Source: Sipunculus nudus (lineage: Eukaryota > Annelida > Sipuncula > Golfingiida > Sipunculidae). From it: 64,000 bases of DNA. Shown piece by piece: positions 34,151 to 48,900 of this stretch. Numbering within the stretch: position 1 is the stretch's first letter; the number at the start of each line of letters is the position of its first letter. Below the pieces are notes generated by a model. The model searched no databases and had not been told where the DNA came from. It saw nothing but the letters and a program-made list of their open reading frames with translations. The position numbers and the translations under genes were made by a program. The stretch spans positions 52,325,370 through 52,389,369 of the forward strand of contig CM049307.1 in NCBI GenBank assembly GCA_026874595.1, given 5' to 3'.

Positions 34151-37100
34151 CTCCTGATATTCTAGTTAACCTTTTTTGTATGTTTTGATAAAAATGTCAT
34201 ATGATCAGGGAAAGCATGTTAATAACAGAATTTTTGCTAAACAGGTAAAAGCACTAGATAACAAAGGAAATCTAATCCAAATTGTATTATTTTAACTTAT
34301 TGAAAGATGAAAATCAAATAAAATTTTTGATGCAGGGGGTTGAAATTGACTCGGGTAGTGCCTGAGAACCATACCTTTGTTTTTTGGCCTCACATTAGGT
34401 TTGTTGGATTTGGTTAGCAGTTGTGATTTCAGCACCAACACTTGCAGCCATGTTCATTATTCATGAAATAGACACCAGAGTGGCTCACTGAATCAAGGTC
34501 TCTGAAAGCGTAGCTGCAACACACTGGGTGGTATGAAGATGTGAAAATGGGGAGGTAGAGAAATTTCTTGGACTTGGAATGAGGTCAGCATGTAACATTA
34601 CTAACAATAGACACCATTTGCACACTTAAAATATCCCTCTGGATGCTTTGGGGCTAATGCAAGTTGTATATTGATTGTAACTATTTTAGGCTTGGCTAGA
34701 CCACATTGTATTCTAGTCAGGGGTTTCTGTGTGGCTCCCTTTAAGACCCTTTTCCTGGATAATAAGTAAATTTGTGCAGTACATTAACTACCTTTCAGAT
34801 GAGGCCCCTGCAAGTGTCAAGTCCAGCATCCCTTATTGACAAGAGGTCTAAATGTGACACCATTCTCTTCTTTAAAGCAGATCTGCGGTTTATTGTTCAC
34901 ATTGAAACAATATATCCAAGTGGCCACAGGTGATATTATTACTGACATTTTATCTGTGTGCCTGGAGATTGCTGCCGACATTTGAATAACTTGTGTTTGA
35001 CAATAAAGCAGATAGGATGTGACTTGAGAATTAAGTGTTGTACAAGACCATGTAATGTAAATTTTTGCACATGTTGAACAGTGAAACAGTAGAAGTAATT
35101 CTGGGCACTGGTCTCTCTTAGAACTCCACCTTTTACTTAAATTCTTTTCTAAAAAATTGCCTCTCTTTTTGGGTTGCTATTTAGTTCTTTTTTTTTTCAT
35201 ATGTTTAACCCAATGGCCTCCAGGTAGCACTGTTAATTAAATGAAATGGGTATTATCTTTACTATCCCCCACTGATTTTATTGTGGATGAAGGTAAGGTG
35301 CAAGATAAATATTAATATGTAACTGATAAGCCTTATGGAATAAAGGTTTTATTTCTGTGGATAATATTTAAGTAATAACTCTAGTACATCATTATTATTA
35401 TCAGGCATTGCTGAAGTGTTCAAACTGTAATAGCTTTATGTCTTAGCTTTTAATATAGTACAAATGACAGGAAAAATATATTTTTATACATTAAACATTT
35501 GTATTCATGTCATAATTACAGGAAAGAAGAACAGTCACTACATCAAGATAAATTTGTTGTGCCAGAGTGATATCATTGGATGTGTTAAATGAACACTTGC
35601 TCTGTAGTAGCTTTTCAAAAGAGAGTTGTGGGGCAAACTGCGCCCTGAATTGATCAAAATATCATACGCCAAATTTAGCAGTATTATTGTGAAATCTGTA
35701 CTGAAATGCTTGATTTAGTATGATTGTTTATATTGAGTATTATCAGCAGCTTCTACTCAAAGAAACTTGGTGAATTCTGTTAAAGTTCTGAATTAGTCTG
35801 AATACCTTATCTTAAGGATGGGAAAATGATCCACTGCAAATTGGGGGCACTATCTGATAAAGGGGCCCAGTCACCTTTCTGACCTTCATAATCTAAAGGA
35901 AATCCCTTGGAGCTTTTATAAAAATAGGCCAGAAAATATGCATATCACTGCGCACAGTCTGCTTGTTTTGTTTATATCAATGTGTTTATTAAATGTGTGA
36001 GCAAAAACAAGATAAACAAATTCAACAAGGGAAGCTGGCGGCAAGTCCGATAAGTCAGAGCTTTGAAAATGCCTAGATTTTCAGATATTATAAAGTTAGA
36101 AGTCCAGAACCTTAGTTTTACCCTCCTCCAGCCCACCTGTCCAAATGCTTGAGTTATTATTTGTAAAACATATTCAAATTCACCTTTTTAACCCTGAAAG
36201 TGAGTCAGAAATGCATTGCAAGTAGCTGACACCATTAGTGACAGCGAGGTAAAAATCGCTCTTGTTAGAAATCTGAAAATGTATATTAAAAAGTGAAATA
36301 TGGGGAAAACATTTGGCTGCTTTGGGACATCTTAAAGACTGCTTTTACTGATGGTCATAACCTGGATATGTTTGGTAGGGTGGGGTATATATGTACATAA
36401 TATCTCCATGGTTCACCATCTGGTTGGTTGCATCAAGGGTCAGCTTTGCTCACCAGAAATAAGGTGGCCCAGGTAGCTGATTTCTGTGTACATTCACCTT
36501 ATTTGGAATTGTACACTTAAAACTTTTGACAGTCTCAATGGCCCTATCTCTGGCAATGGTTGAGAAACTTTTTTGTTAAAACAAATTTTGATGTCTCAGA
36601 TTACCTCCAAAATTGAATGCAATGTTCCTTTATAGTTACCCTAACCCTCCTCAAAATCTGTTCACATTTATTTAGTGAAGTTACAAACAAATGTGCCAAC
36701 AAACCAACAGCAACAGAAACATCACACTTCTGCCACCTGGTGTAAATACCTGGAAGGGATGACAAGCATTTATCATTATCTGTGAGCAGTTGTACTGACA
36801 CTGATTTATCTGACAACATGCCCTGGTTCCTGGTATAAATGGTATTTGACTGATAACAGGATGTTTAGATTCCTGTGCATTATCAGCTCCTGATCAGGAG
36901 AAAACTCCTAGGATAGAGCAAATAACCTGAGGTTAACAATGACAACTACATGATCTTCATGTGATCCACATTTTATGGCTGAGTGTAACATTCAAACAGG
37001 AAGATAAATAATCCCTTGTGGAACTGATACCTATGTTATGTCTGAAGATCAGGTTACCAGTTGCCATCATCTGTAATTAATAACCTTTTCTGAATTCATG

Positions 37101-40100
37101 CGGTATAAATATTGATTTTCTTTTGCTAATAATCAGTATAATATTTTCTTAGATTGAGTGTGATCACCAAGCTTTTGGGGCAGGCATTGAGCAATGTTCA
37201 TCCATTTGCAAATGAAAAAAAAAGAATAAAACTAAAAAGCACTGAGAACACAGACCTCCACCAAGGCAGCTCAAAACCCAGTTTGATAGGTGCCAAAGGT
37301 AATAGCAGAAAAATATGAATACAATATATAAATATATGAATCCAGGCCAAGAAAAATGTGTCATGATTCTTCAACTTAATGGTTGCATCACAGGTCAGCT
37401 CTGCCCATAAGAACAAAGGCAGTTTGAACTGAAAATATCATCAATTTACATACAGATGAGTAAACTCCCCTCTGCATGGTGACTGCCATGAATCATTTCC
37501 TGTGCTTTGCACAGGTTATCTGTCAATCACATCTCTCCATGTCTGCGGTGACATGGATTAATTCATACCAGTATGCAGTAAACTACATATGGCAGTCATT
37601 GTTTGCACATCATTTGTATGTTTAGGACCATTCCTGTTTCATACTTCCACATATTCCCATGATTTTTCCCCACCAAAAGTTTAAATTTGCACAAAGATTT
37701 GTTAATTATTATTACTTAGTTTTTGTTCTCTTTACCTGCAATGAAAAGGTAGACTAGATTATAGTTCATTCTCCCATTTGCGTGCCTCCACAAACGAAGG
37801 AGTCGTCTGCCCAGCTGCCATGAGCTGGGACTTAAACATGCCTGTATGCATTCACAAATTCAAGAAACATGGCGGGGGATTTACCATTACTATAATATTT
37901 TCCAAGATTTCCTGGGAAATCATAAATTCTGCTGAATTAGTCTTCAAAGCTCAAGGGAAATCATGTGGCTACTGGTCATTTTGCTTATTTAAGACTGAAT
38001 CTGCACATTATGTAATATTTAAACATGCCATTAACACTGTTAACTGGTCATTGTTCAACTCACAATGATTCATTCTTAGATTCTCACCTGAGACAGAAAT
38101 TAAATTAAATAAAAAACCTGAGACAGAAGTAAGTTTTATTTCTGTAATTTCCTATATTTGTAACCTTATAAAATTTGTTTCCTTCAAATTCATGGATAAT
38201 CACAGTTATTTTCCAGGGGAAAATCTTTGGGTGATGAATCAATTCTTACACTTAAAAGTCAGTTGAGATAGTGAAGTCAGTGAATCATTCAACAGATCCC
38301 TGTGACATCAGAACTTTATGATATGCCAAGAGTCCCAAGAAATCCTGCCACTGTGGACACCTACCAACTCCGGCCACCTGTTAAATGCACATGACGCTTT
38401 TGACATGTCATCAGCCTCTTTAATTGGTGTTGCCTTCAAATTGGCCTCTGTGCTACTGCCTGTATGTCTCAAGGCTTGATACAGGACTGATGTTGTATGA
38501 CTGCCCAAAGGCTGATATATGATGGCACAATCAGAAAGGATCAACTGAATATTTACTGGTTTTAAATATGGCCTGCCCTGCCTCTCTAACACCTGTGTAG
38601 ACTCAAATGCAGAAAAAAAATGTTCATTATATTTTAAACATACAACCACTGAACCTGAACAGTTCCCCTCTGGAATAGTCAGAAACCTTTTAATACCTAA
38701 GACAGTGAGACTTGTTACACAAAAGGTAATGTACAAAGGCTGAATGGATTTCCCCCTGAGCTGGCGTCTGTGATTGGCTGCATGGTACCAGTTGTTTTCT
38801 ATGTCTCTATTAGGCGCACTATTCAAACAGCTGTCATATTGCCAATGGATTTGAAAATCAGTGAGCATGGCATGCAAACACAACCAGGACCATTATGTCA
38901 CTTGTTTTGTATACATCAACGTCTGTTCTATAACATAACATACATAAAGCCTGGGATGACGTCAACTTCCACAACTAGTAAATGTATACATGACAAATGA
39001 CGGTGTTGCAGCTGAAATAAACTTGCTGGAATTCCCAGTAAGTGTGGGGAACTTTACTTTTTGGAAGTTTAATCATGTAAATAAAGATGTTTTCAACAAA
39101 ATGGCGCGCAATCATGCTTGTGAAGCGAATAATTCTCCAGAATTGGGACTTCTGAAAAAAAGTTTTCATGCCCGCCTAACGATGGAGTTCATTACCTTGT
39201 TCTTTTATAATGGGTATATCGCCCATACTGAATGCGTTTACAGTTTCTAGTCCGTTTTAGTGCTGGAAACGAGTGCCTGTGTACAAAGGCGGTAAGATCT
39301 TGAGGTTAGGTTTACATGGAGGCATGTAACAGATAGCCAAGTTCAAGTCTAAGGCAGAATATAGACTTGCTTGATCAAGGTGTGATCTTACATGTGTACA
39401 CTAAGTAACTAGTGACTAAGTGAGGTCGGTCTGTCATAGTCCATGTAAACCCCTTGATACTTTAATGTGCCACTTAATGTCACGAATAAATGTACATTAC
39501 ATCTAAAGAAAATGGCCTGTTGCCAGTGTAAGAGCCAGAGGCTTAAACTTTGAAAATAATCTTGAGCACCATAGGTAAACACAGTGGTAATATGCAGTAT
39601 GGTTTCGGGCTTGGCAACTCCCAACTAAGGCACTATTAAAGTCAGATGTACATGGTAAGGATAACTAGAGACATGAGCCTCCACATGAATCTCAGCTTAA
39701 ATGTAAAATCTTATTTAAATGTTTTCATTTAAAAATAATTCCATACAGAAGATTGTTCTTCTTCTTATTTTTTTTTAAATTAAACCAGAAAGCACGCAAG
39801 AACCACCTTAATCCTCCAGCATTCTGGATAACCAGAGCTGGAATATCACCAGGATCCTGATCAAACTTAAGTATTTTTATGTAGGTACACGCTGCAGATA
39901 ATGTAATAAATAAAAGCAGAGTGAAATGTGTTTGCATTTTATCAACCCAGTATTGCATCACAGACCAGCTTTGCTCACTTGAATAAAGGCAGTTCAAACA
40001 ATGTCACACCTACACTCTGTAAATAAAGGTTTACTCATCCAATGTGCAGTCTCAAAATGGGGGGAAATCTGTAAAACAGAATATACCAAGGTAAATCAGG

Positions 40101-42720
40101 TAACTTGGAAAGGCTTCATGGAGTGGTCCTTTAAATGTTGCCCAATTCTTCCTCAAAATTACCTAAAAATATTTAAATGAAATTGCTAACAGACAAACTA
40201 ACGAACAGTGCCAAAACTATCTGGCAAAGACCTGCATAAAATACCTTCAGGCACAGGTATAAAATAGACTGAAAGTTGTTGTAGGTTCTGAATCAGAGCA
40301 GCTGAATTGTTGAAGACAAGCTCAGTAGAGCAGGTGTCTGATTATTTTTGTTAATTGGTAACGCATTACCATGCATTCACAAGGGAGCAGTTGAAAATAC
40401 ACTCTGCTGATGAAGTATTCCTAGGAAAACAATGTGTAAACAATGTGTGCATCAGGAAGGTGTAGCTTGAAGGTGAAGTGTTACATTTTAGCTGCAGTGT
40501 GAGTGTGTTGTGTGAAGAGGGGAGGGAGATGGCCAGAAGCATGGTTCGACATTTTACTCAGCCCACAAGCTAGAGGCCTGCACTTTTTGTGTCTGGCCTG
40601 TATTTCTGGGCCAGCAGGCCTGTAAATACAACCCCTGATGTAGCATTCTGTCTTAACACAATGCCATAACATGAAGTCAATTTAAAATTTTCAAATTTTA
40701 TAAGTTATCATGTTATTTTTTATTTGTTTATTCACAAAATGTCAGCAGCAAGAATTTCATAGCTTTAGTTACTTCTCTCATTTGAATTCAAATTATGAAA
40801 TAAATCTGTGAAATTGTGGTTGTTCCAATGAATATTTAGACAATTTTTCATTTACTTTATGCTTTTCATGTAGTTTACATGAATCAGATCCTACCCTCAG
40901 CTGCCTTTTTAACACAAAATACAAACAGGTGGGCATGTAAATTTCTAGGGTAGGCCTGTGAAACTTTGAAACTGCAGGTCCCACTGGTGTGTACTGGTAA
41001 TATTGTAAATGAATTTAAAACCTTGAGAAATGGTCTGAGTTATTTCTGTAATTATCGGTAGATTATATCACAATTTGATACTTATTCTTATTGTGATGCT
41101 TCTCTCACAGTATGATATATGATATGATATGAATCATGATGCTTCACTTACAGTATAATACACGTCATGATACATATATGTTAAAAGTAGTGTTACAACT
41201 TACAAGAGTTTAAATTCTAAGTCATTGCTGTTCTTTGCTATTCAATATCACCATGCCATGGGCTCCACACTTTAGGAAAAATGAAAGTCTGTTTGATTGT
41301 ATGGTCATTAGCCAATCAGATCTCAATAAACTGATTTCAGGCCAATGATGGTTCACCTGACGTATGCTGAGCCTGACTTTAATTCAGTGCTTGAAATCAT
41401 TGGCAAATGTTAGACTTTCTGTTGGATACATGTATAATGTCATTATATCTATACAGGGACATTTGACAATACCAGTACAATATTTGACATTGTATAAAAC
41501 TGTATCCATGTACCTGTATATCATAACAGCCCTAATCTGAGCAGTCACTCTAGTAAGAGAAAGAGGGCCATGCTGGTCATTTTAATACTACAGGTTTTTG
41601 CCTATTCTGACATGTCAGAGCACAGGTCTAGAAATTCAAAAATGGTAGTGCCATGGCAAGGTTAAGTTCATGTTCTGCATACTGTATATTCAGAATTATT
41701 CATAAAAGTTTTAATTCTGTTAAATTTGTGGATGACCAATTTCTGCTAATTCCAGCCCCTAGCACACATACTGGTAGTTCAAAGGTTAAAGGTCAACTAC
41801 ATCCTTACTGACATCCTTCCTCATTTGATTGCCTCATTTTATTCTGCAGGGAGTCACAGTCAGCATAATGTTAAAAGGCTCCCCATTAGAGTATGTTTAT
41901 TAAAGTGACCAGGATTATTGAAATTTAAGTTCTAAATTTTTCCATTTTAATCTGTTTTTAAGATATAGTCATTTTACTTAGCTAATAAAAACACCAAATC
42001 AGTGAGTATTTTAGATGCAAGCCAGAAAATTTCAAGTCCACTAAACCCACCATTTATACTACTGGTTCTGTGCACCCTTTGCATTATACGATGCAGTGCT
42101 GCAGATTTTGGTCTTCCCATTTCTTTTGCAGATTAAAAAAATATATTAAATTGAATTTTAACATTTAAAGAAGTACCAGACAACCAAGGATAAATAGTAG
42201 TCTTTTAAAACTCATTCTTGTTGTCAGCAGAAGTCCAATTCTGTTCATTCTGTTCATCTTTACTTTTGTACTCGTTGACTGATATTTATTTCTCCCTGGA
42301 TATTTACATGGAGTTTTCAGCTATTGCTGGTGGGGGTGACATTAATTTTGAGTTTTAATCAGGTAGAAGGGAAAATCCATTATATAGGTTGTACTGCTTT
42401 GGTTGAGGTTTGTTATCTGCTGTCTGCCATTCTAATTATAGGAGCAGGTCAGGGCTTGATATTAATGGGTTTAAAACTTTTGAGCCTGGGGCAAGTGAAT
42501 ATTCCAGAAAATAGTGGTAGGGTAACCAGAATTCACCTTGTGTTTTCCAAACTTGGCTTATTGGTCAAACATAAACATTTACCCAAAGGTGTAAATGCAA
42601 CTAATCTTCAGTTAGCCATATTCTTTCTTGTACAAGTGAAATGATATTGATAAATTAATACACTATATCCTTACATTACCTGTACAAAAGAGAAGTATAA
42701 TTAACAAACAAACATTTCAA
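34151..42720. other. Long stretch without recognised genes
   Basis: AT-rich, scattered short ORFs on both strands. The longest is 38883-38308 (minus, 191 codons), without any family resemblance that I can see. A short GKKNSHYIKINLLCQSD-coding piece after an ACAG at 35521 ends in a stop and could be an alternative terminal exon, but this is weak. No RNA gene was seen. Confidence 0.35.
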
Positions 42721-42732
42721 GTAATTATCATA

Positions 42733-43880
42733 TCTGCCAAAACGAAGTTTTGCGGATACTATGTTTTTGACCGGGTTCCGCCGCTGCTGCGTTCGTTTCT
42801 GGAGAACTCCTCTGAGACTACTGGACAGATTTTTCCAAAACTTGCACAATTTATCAGGTCACATGTGAACTGGTGCCTTACCAAGTGGCTTTGACCTCTG
42901 ACCTTTCTTCTCTGCCCAGCGTCTGTTTGTGCGTCTGTTTCCACACATAAACCCACATATCTCGGGAACCGTTTGAACGATCAGGAAAAATAATTTTACA
43001 CAAATGTAGCCCTTGGATAGCTTTATAACATACACAAAAAAAGTTGGCGCCACTTGCAGCCATTTTTGCACAGTGTCCATCTGTTTATATATAGATCTGC
43101 CTTGGTTAAAATCACTCATATCTCTGCAGTGGTTTGACTAATTCACCTAAAATTCGGCATGCGTATACATTCTCGATAGCATTTTCGATTTTATGACAGG
43201 TGGCGCCACCTACATTCACGTTAACGCTGCAGACATCCAAGCTCATATCTCGGGAACCGTTTGACCAATCAGGAAAAAAAATTTACACAAATGTAGCCCT
43301 TGGATAGCTTTATAACATACACAAAAATGATGGCGCCACCTGCAGCCATTTTTGCACAGTGTCCATCTGTTTGTCTGCCTTGGGTTAAAATCACTCATAT
43401 CTCTGCACTCGTTTGACCAATTTAGCTGTAATTCGGCATGCATATACATCCTGGATAGCTTTCTTGATTTTATGACAGGTGGCGCCAGCTCTATTCACAT
43501 TCACACTGCAGACATTAATGCTTATATCTCCGGACTGGTTTGACCAATCAGGAAAAATAATTACACAAATGTAGCCCTTGAATAGCTTTATAACGTACAC
43601 AAAAATGGTGGCGCCACCTGCAGCCATTTTTGCACAGTGTCCATCTGTTTGTCTGCTGTGGGATAAAATCACTCATATCTCTGCAATAGTTTGACTTTTC
43701 CACCTGAAATTTTGCATGTGTATACATCTTGGATAGTTTCTCATTCAAATAACAGGTGGCACCACCTACAATCATGTTTATGTGGCAGAGATCCATTCTA
43801 ATATGTAACACATGTAACTCTGTTTCCCCTGCCACTCAAACCATGCCTCACTTCATCCGTCCTACTCTGATTTTGGCGGA
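42733..43880. repeat. Tandem array inside an element with TCYGCCAAAA ends
   Basis: A ~280-bp composite unit (two ~140-bp halves) repeats. GCAGCCATTTTTGCACAGTG occurs three times, with CATTTTTGCA at 43061, 43347 and 43625. The other half has ACAGGTGGCGCCACCTAC-type phrases. The block opens with ATCTGCCAAAACGAAGTTTTG and closes with an inverted TTTTGGCGGATAC, suggesting short inverted ends. Related sequence is at 47930-48400 and at 60667. Confidence 0.75.
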
Positions 43881-44142
43881 TACATGTAGTCGCTTGTCGA
43901 CTACCCATATTCTAGTTGTGTATAATATGCAAAAAAAACATGAAATACAGGATATAGAAGCACTTTGTGTTCTTGAATACAGTCACTGTTATTGTAGGGC
44001 AGGTAAAATGCACACAGGGTGAGTAGATGCCAGATGTTACTTGCCCATTCAATAATAAATGTCGAGCCGTATGGATATATTATATACTTCAGAATAAGAT
44101 AAACCTACTCCATGTCACATGGTTTGAAGGGACTTATTCACC

Positions 44143-44312
44143 TACCAGGTTTGTTAAATATTCATGAAATATAGTGTTTTGTTCTCAAAACAGGGTATCT
44201 GCCAATATTTCTTTTTAATCCCTTTGCTACCAGGTGTGTTAAATATTCATGAAATATAGTGTTTTGTTCTTAAAACAGGTTATCTCCCAATATTTCTTGT
44301 TAAACCCTTTGC
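44143..44312. repeat. 85-bp direct tandem duplication
   Basis: TACCAGGTTTGTTAAATATT at 44143 and TACCAGGTGTGTTAAATATT at 44228 begin two copies that share nearly all of their length (ATGAAATATAGTGTTTTGTT, CCAATATTTCTT). Only a few substitutions separate them. Confidence 0.85.
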
Positions 44313-47300
44313 TAACTAGTGTGCATAAATGGAAATAAACTTGAATCAGGCATGATCAGTGGCCCTAAAACAGCTAGCACACCATTGGACAGTTGTAACT
44401 TCCAAGATTCCAACTGGACTGAAATCTGCTGCTTGTTTGGGAGTTGTCATGCATGTGCAAGATCAGACCTCTCTTGTCATGCAGTAATGTTATGGAAACA
44501 GAAACACATGAAGTGTGTTTACCCAAACACAGAACCATAACGATGTATAAAACAGGTAAATTTGAGATATAGTAACTGCATATTCCAGAATTGTTTTGCA
44601 TAGCAATGTGTTGTATTCAGCCAAACTGAAAATAGTGTGAGAAATACACATGTACTTGTATTATTGTAAATGTTTATATTCCTTTAAAAACATACCTTGA
44701 TTGATGTAACTGCGTACGGCTTAGAAAAATAAACCCATAACTGTTGAGTTTAATTTTGTAGTTTTAACTTGGAGAAACTACTGTATATATATTATAGTCT
44801 GCATATGTGTACTAATATTGAAACTTGCCAGGCTGGCCTTTAATAAGTGGGCCCACAGCTTGGTAAACAAGCTCTAAGAAACATTCCATAGTAAAGAGAG
44901 CTAGAGTCTAGTGGTTTAAAGAAACAGATATGGTTTCCTGGTCAAGGCTGGGTATTTTCGTCTTGCGTCATTTGGGTATGAATAATCCAGCTCCCACCTG
45001 AACATAATAATAATTATTGTGTAATAATGCTAATAGATTTTGCAGACTTGCAAGGAACTGCAAAGTCTGATAAAAGACTCACAGTATGTTTACAAGTGAA
45101 GTACTCTTGGTACATTAAACCTTCTACATGCATTTTCTCAACAACAGGTTTGTGTAACACATTTTCAGTAATGGCCCTAATGGTACTGTCAGTTTTTCTA
45201 TCTTGTTTAGACTTTTATATATTATATTAGCCTTTTATTTATCAGAATATTGCATACATGATTCTAATTTTAGTATACAGGGAATGAGTTCAAGCATTAT
45301 CACATTCAGTGGATATATTGACATGGAACATAAGATCTTTTTAATATGACTAATTTTAAATATATGTAGCTGTTTTATTTGTATCAGCAACTGCTTTGCA
45401 AGTTGAAACCTTATTTTGTAATAACAACTATATGAAATTCAACCTGGTTATCCTTGGCTAGGTAGGGCATCTTATCTTTTCATTGGATTTAGTGGTTGAG
45501 GAAATGAGTCATACATCATTAACCAGGAACCTTAACATAGTATAAATATGTGGATACAAATTTATGAAATCATTGTTTTGTTTAACCATAAGTGAATAAA
45601 TCATCACAGTGTGAGTACTTATGTATGGTGCTGGGGTCAAAGGTCATGATCATGGGTTATACAAATGAAATATTTCACCTGCTCAAGTGTTCTTCACCAG
45701 TATATTATCATGGATTATTGAACTTTGAAATTTAAACTACTACCAGTATCTGTAAAATTCAGTACTTAATCGTATTTTGTATGATATGATAAATATCTTA
45801 TGCTACTATAGTAAGAACTAAATCTGTGTCGGGCTACTTAGAAAAACATCGGGTTATTATTTATAATAGTGCTTGGCAATATTATTATTGTTATCAGTAC
45901 TTGATCTTATTTGTGTGACTTCATTAAATATGGAACACTGACATAAACACCAGAGCTATTTGTGGCTACTTTAAGAAACATTTTTTATATGTAATTTAGA
46001 CAGTGTTCAGCAATATCATTAGTCACAGGGACTGTTAAACGAATGAGTCAGTATCGCCTTGTACAGTTTCTGTCATGTGACTCATGACATGGAGGTCAGC
46101 AGGACATACCAGCATTTATTTAGCTCATGGGTTACAGGAAATGAGAGGATCAATTAAAAATAGTCTGTTTCACCACCTGCTGTCCACTGTTTTTTTTTTG
46201 GTTGATAATTTTCTTAAAAGTTTATATTTTTCATTAATTTCCTTAAAAAAACTACATATGGAAGTGACAACCCAATATGGCAATAAAGAAATTTACAATA
46301 AATCCCCAGTTTATGTTTCTCATATTTTTTATCTTAAACTTACTCTTCACAATGTCTGGCAGATATGCTGTTTCCTTTCATGGGTAGCCATCTTTGTTTT
46401 ATCTGGTTATATTTTTAGTGTGTGTACATCATAACATGATATCATCCAATCAGCAGCTGTCAACTGAGGGTGTTTTTGCATGTGACTAATGACCTTGACA
46501 GCCATATATGGGTCTGATATGTTGTAAAATTTGGACTCATTTCTCATATTTTAAATAATTTGGTTTCTTAAATAATTAGGAAGGTAGGTATTTAGTTATA
46601 TTATTGAAAATATGTTCTCCACACTATAACTGTTTCCCTTGAAATGTGACTTAAAAAAATGTTCATAGCCAAAAACAGGTGGTCAGGAGGGGATGAAACA
46701 GACTTGATTAGATTGTATGTGAGAACTTGATTTAACAGTAACACCTGTGTTCACATAGTTTTTCATGATACTTCTTTCAAATTTCATTAGAGACTTAAAG
46801 TCAGTAGCTGTTGCAGGAGCTAAAACATAGAACTATGCAATGAATTTATATAATCTGTTTTGTGTTGACCTTTCTTTTTAAGAAGAGTGAAAATTGTGAC
46901 ATCTCTGAAAGAGGTCTTACTTGTTTATCCCATGAGAAAGGAGAGTTTTAATAGGGGGCACAGAGTTGATTTTAGCTCCCACTTTTGGTGAGATGGTTTA
47001 GGTCCCCAGCCTAGCTATGAGAGTAAGCAGTAACGGCCCATCCAAGGTTAACAGCTTTCTCTTTCGTTCCACCAGGTTCCTCTTGTTAAAACTACTGAGT
47101 GTCAACGTCTTAGACATAGTGAGAACCTAGGATTAGTTATAGTTATCATAACTATTTGTACAACCCACTTAAAATATTTTTTTAATTTAAAAAAAATATC
47201 ATGACAGAGGTCCCTTGAATCTTTTACTGTAAATACAGTGAATATTTTTTTATTGTTTTGAAGCTAGGAAAACATGACAGTGTATCTAAAAGTGATAAAG

Positions 47301-47929
47301 CTTGTGTATCCCTGTGATAAAGGAGATTCATGTATGTGGTGTAAAAGAGATCACCAAAATATATCACGTATATCATTAATTACACTGGGAAAATTGTAAA
47401 ATTCAAAATATGTTGAGCTTGATGAATAAAACTTTTCCTGGCCTGTAATACCTCTATATCATGTATGTATTGATAAAAAAATTAATAAATTCTGTATCTA
47501 AGATAAACAAAACGTTTTATAAATATTCACAATTCTGCATTTATTTACTAAATAAAAAGAGCCTTGTGGACATGAAGTTAGCAAGAAGGTACACAGTTAT
47601 GAGCTGGATCAGGGGTATGGGTACCCATAACCTTCAACTAATCAGACAGAAAGTCATACTCTTTGTTACTAATTGAGAATTGGGATTTGGGCCGGACTGA
47701 ATCCCTATCAGGATCTGGCCTGGATCAATTTGGAATTGGTCCAGACTAGATCCCATTCGATGCAGATTGGTGCACTCGGTGCAGCCAGGTACAGTTCAAG
47801 AGTTCACTCAGTATAGCCTGGTGCGGGTGAAGAGGTCACTCAGTGCTGTAGCTGCAGCTAGCAATTAGCTGCGCCTGACTTTGGCAACTGCTTGCCTCAG
47901 CTGAGCTTGGTCTTACCATGCATGATGGC

Positions 47930-48400
47930 TCATCTGTACACAAGATTGGTGTCTCCAACCACAATGATTTTTGCACAGAGTATGTCGCAACCTATTTGTA
48001 AGGAGGGATTTGATATATCAGCCAGAAATCGGGTATTTATATACGTGTAGGATAGCTTCGTCATATGCAAGACTGGTGTCACCACGTACAATAACTTGTG
48101 CACAGTGTATGCTCCTGTTTATTTCCCAGGAGTGATTTGACATATAAACCTGAAATTATGCATGTCCATGGATACCTCTTGGATAGTTTTGTTGCATACA
48201 AGACTTGTGGCGCCACCTATAATTGTTTTTGGGTTTCATGCATCTGTGCACATAGCCCAAGAGTCGTTTGAGGTATACTTATCTGCCTGAAATTGTGCAT
48301 GTCCATACATCTTTGATGGCTTTCTCGTTCTCAAAACTGGGGGCACCACCTACAATCATTTTGTGTTGTGTACATCCATGCACATATTTCAAGAATGACA
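47930..48400. repeat. Degenerate ~145-bp tandem repeat related to the 43-kb array
   Basis: Three to four units share a GGTGxCxCCACCTACAAT-like phrase, TTTTGCACAG or TGTGCACAGTGTA, CTGAAATTxTGCATGTCCAT and GGATAGxTTxGT. The same phrases, in the same order, occur in the 42.7-43.9 kb array, so both derive from one family. Confidence 0.65.
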
Positions 48401-48900
48401 TTTGTGTAATTGGTGCTTATATTCATGTTCAAAATGTTTAGTACTTGCATTGTATGTATAGTACATGTCACAATTGTACTTGAATAGTGATGGTCAAGCA
48501 TTGAAGCATTATACCTGATGTTTTTCCCATTGCACAGGTTTGCATTTGGCCTGTTGGCCTTTTTATATAAAATTCATACAAGGAATAGACTATACTGGCT
48601 GTTGATTCGATTTAATCACCTTGATTTTCTGTTCGATCACGGGGCCAAAAATAATGTAAAATTCAGTGCAGTTTTGCAAAAATCATTTGCAGAAAAAAAA
48701 CCCAGGTGAATTGGGGTAGAGGAATGCAGTACAGCTGCACCTCTGAATTACTTTATATCAAATAGAAATGTTCAAAATTAAGTCCATTAACTTAATCACC
48801 TGTGGCATTTATCATGCGAGGAAACAACAGCTATTTAGCAATATGGTCATTTTCATGCCTGCGGATAACCACCTGAAGCTCACGCAAACATATTGCAGTA

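Noticed and set aside
42859..43835. Overlapping ORFs with CVCYKAIQGLHLCK
   Set aside because: Translation of the tandem repeat in the 43-kb array; frames shift between units.
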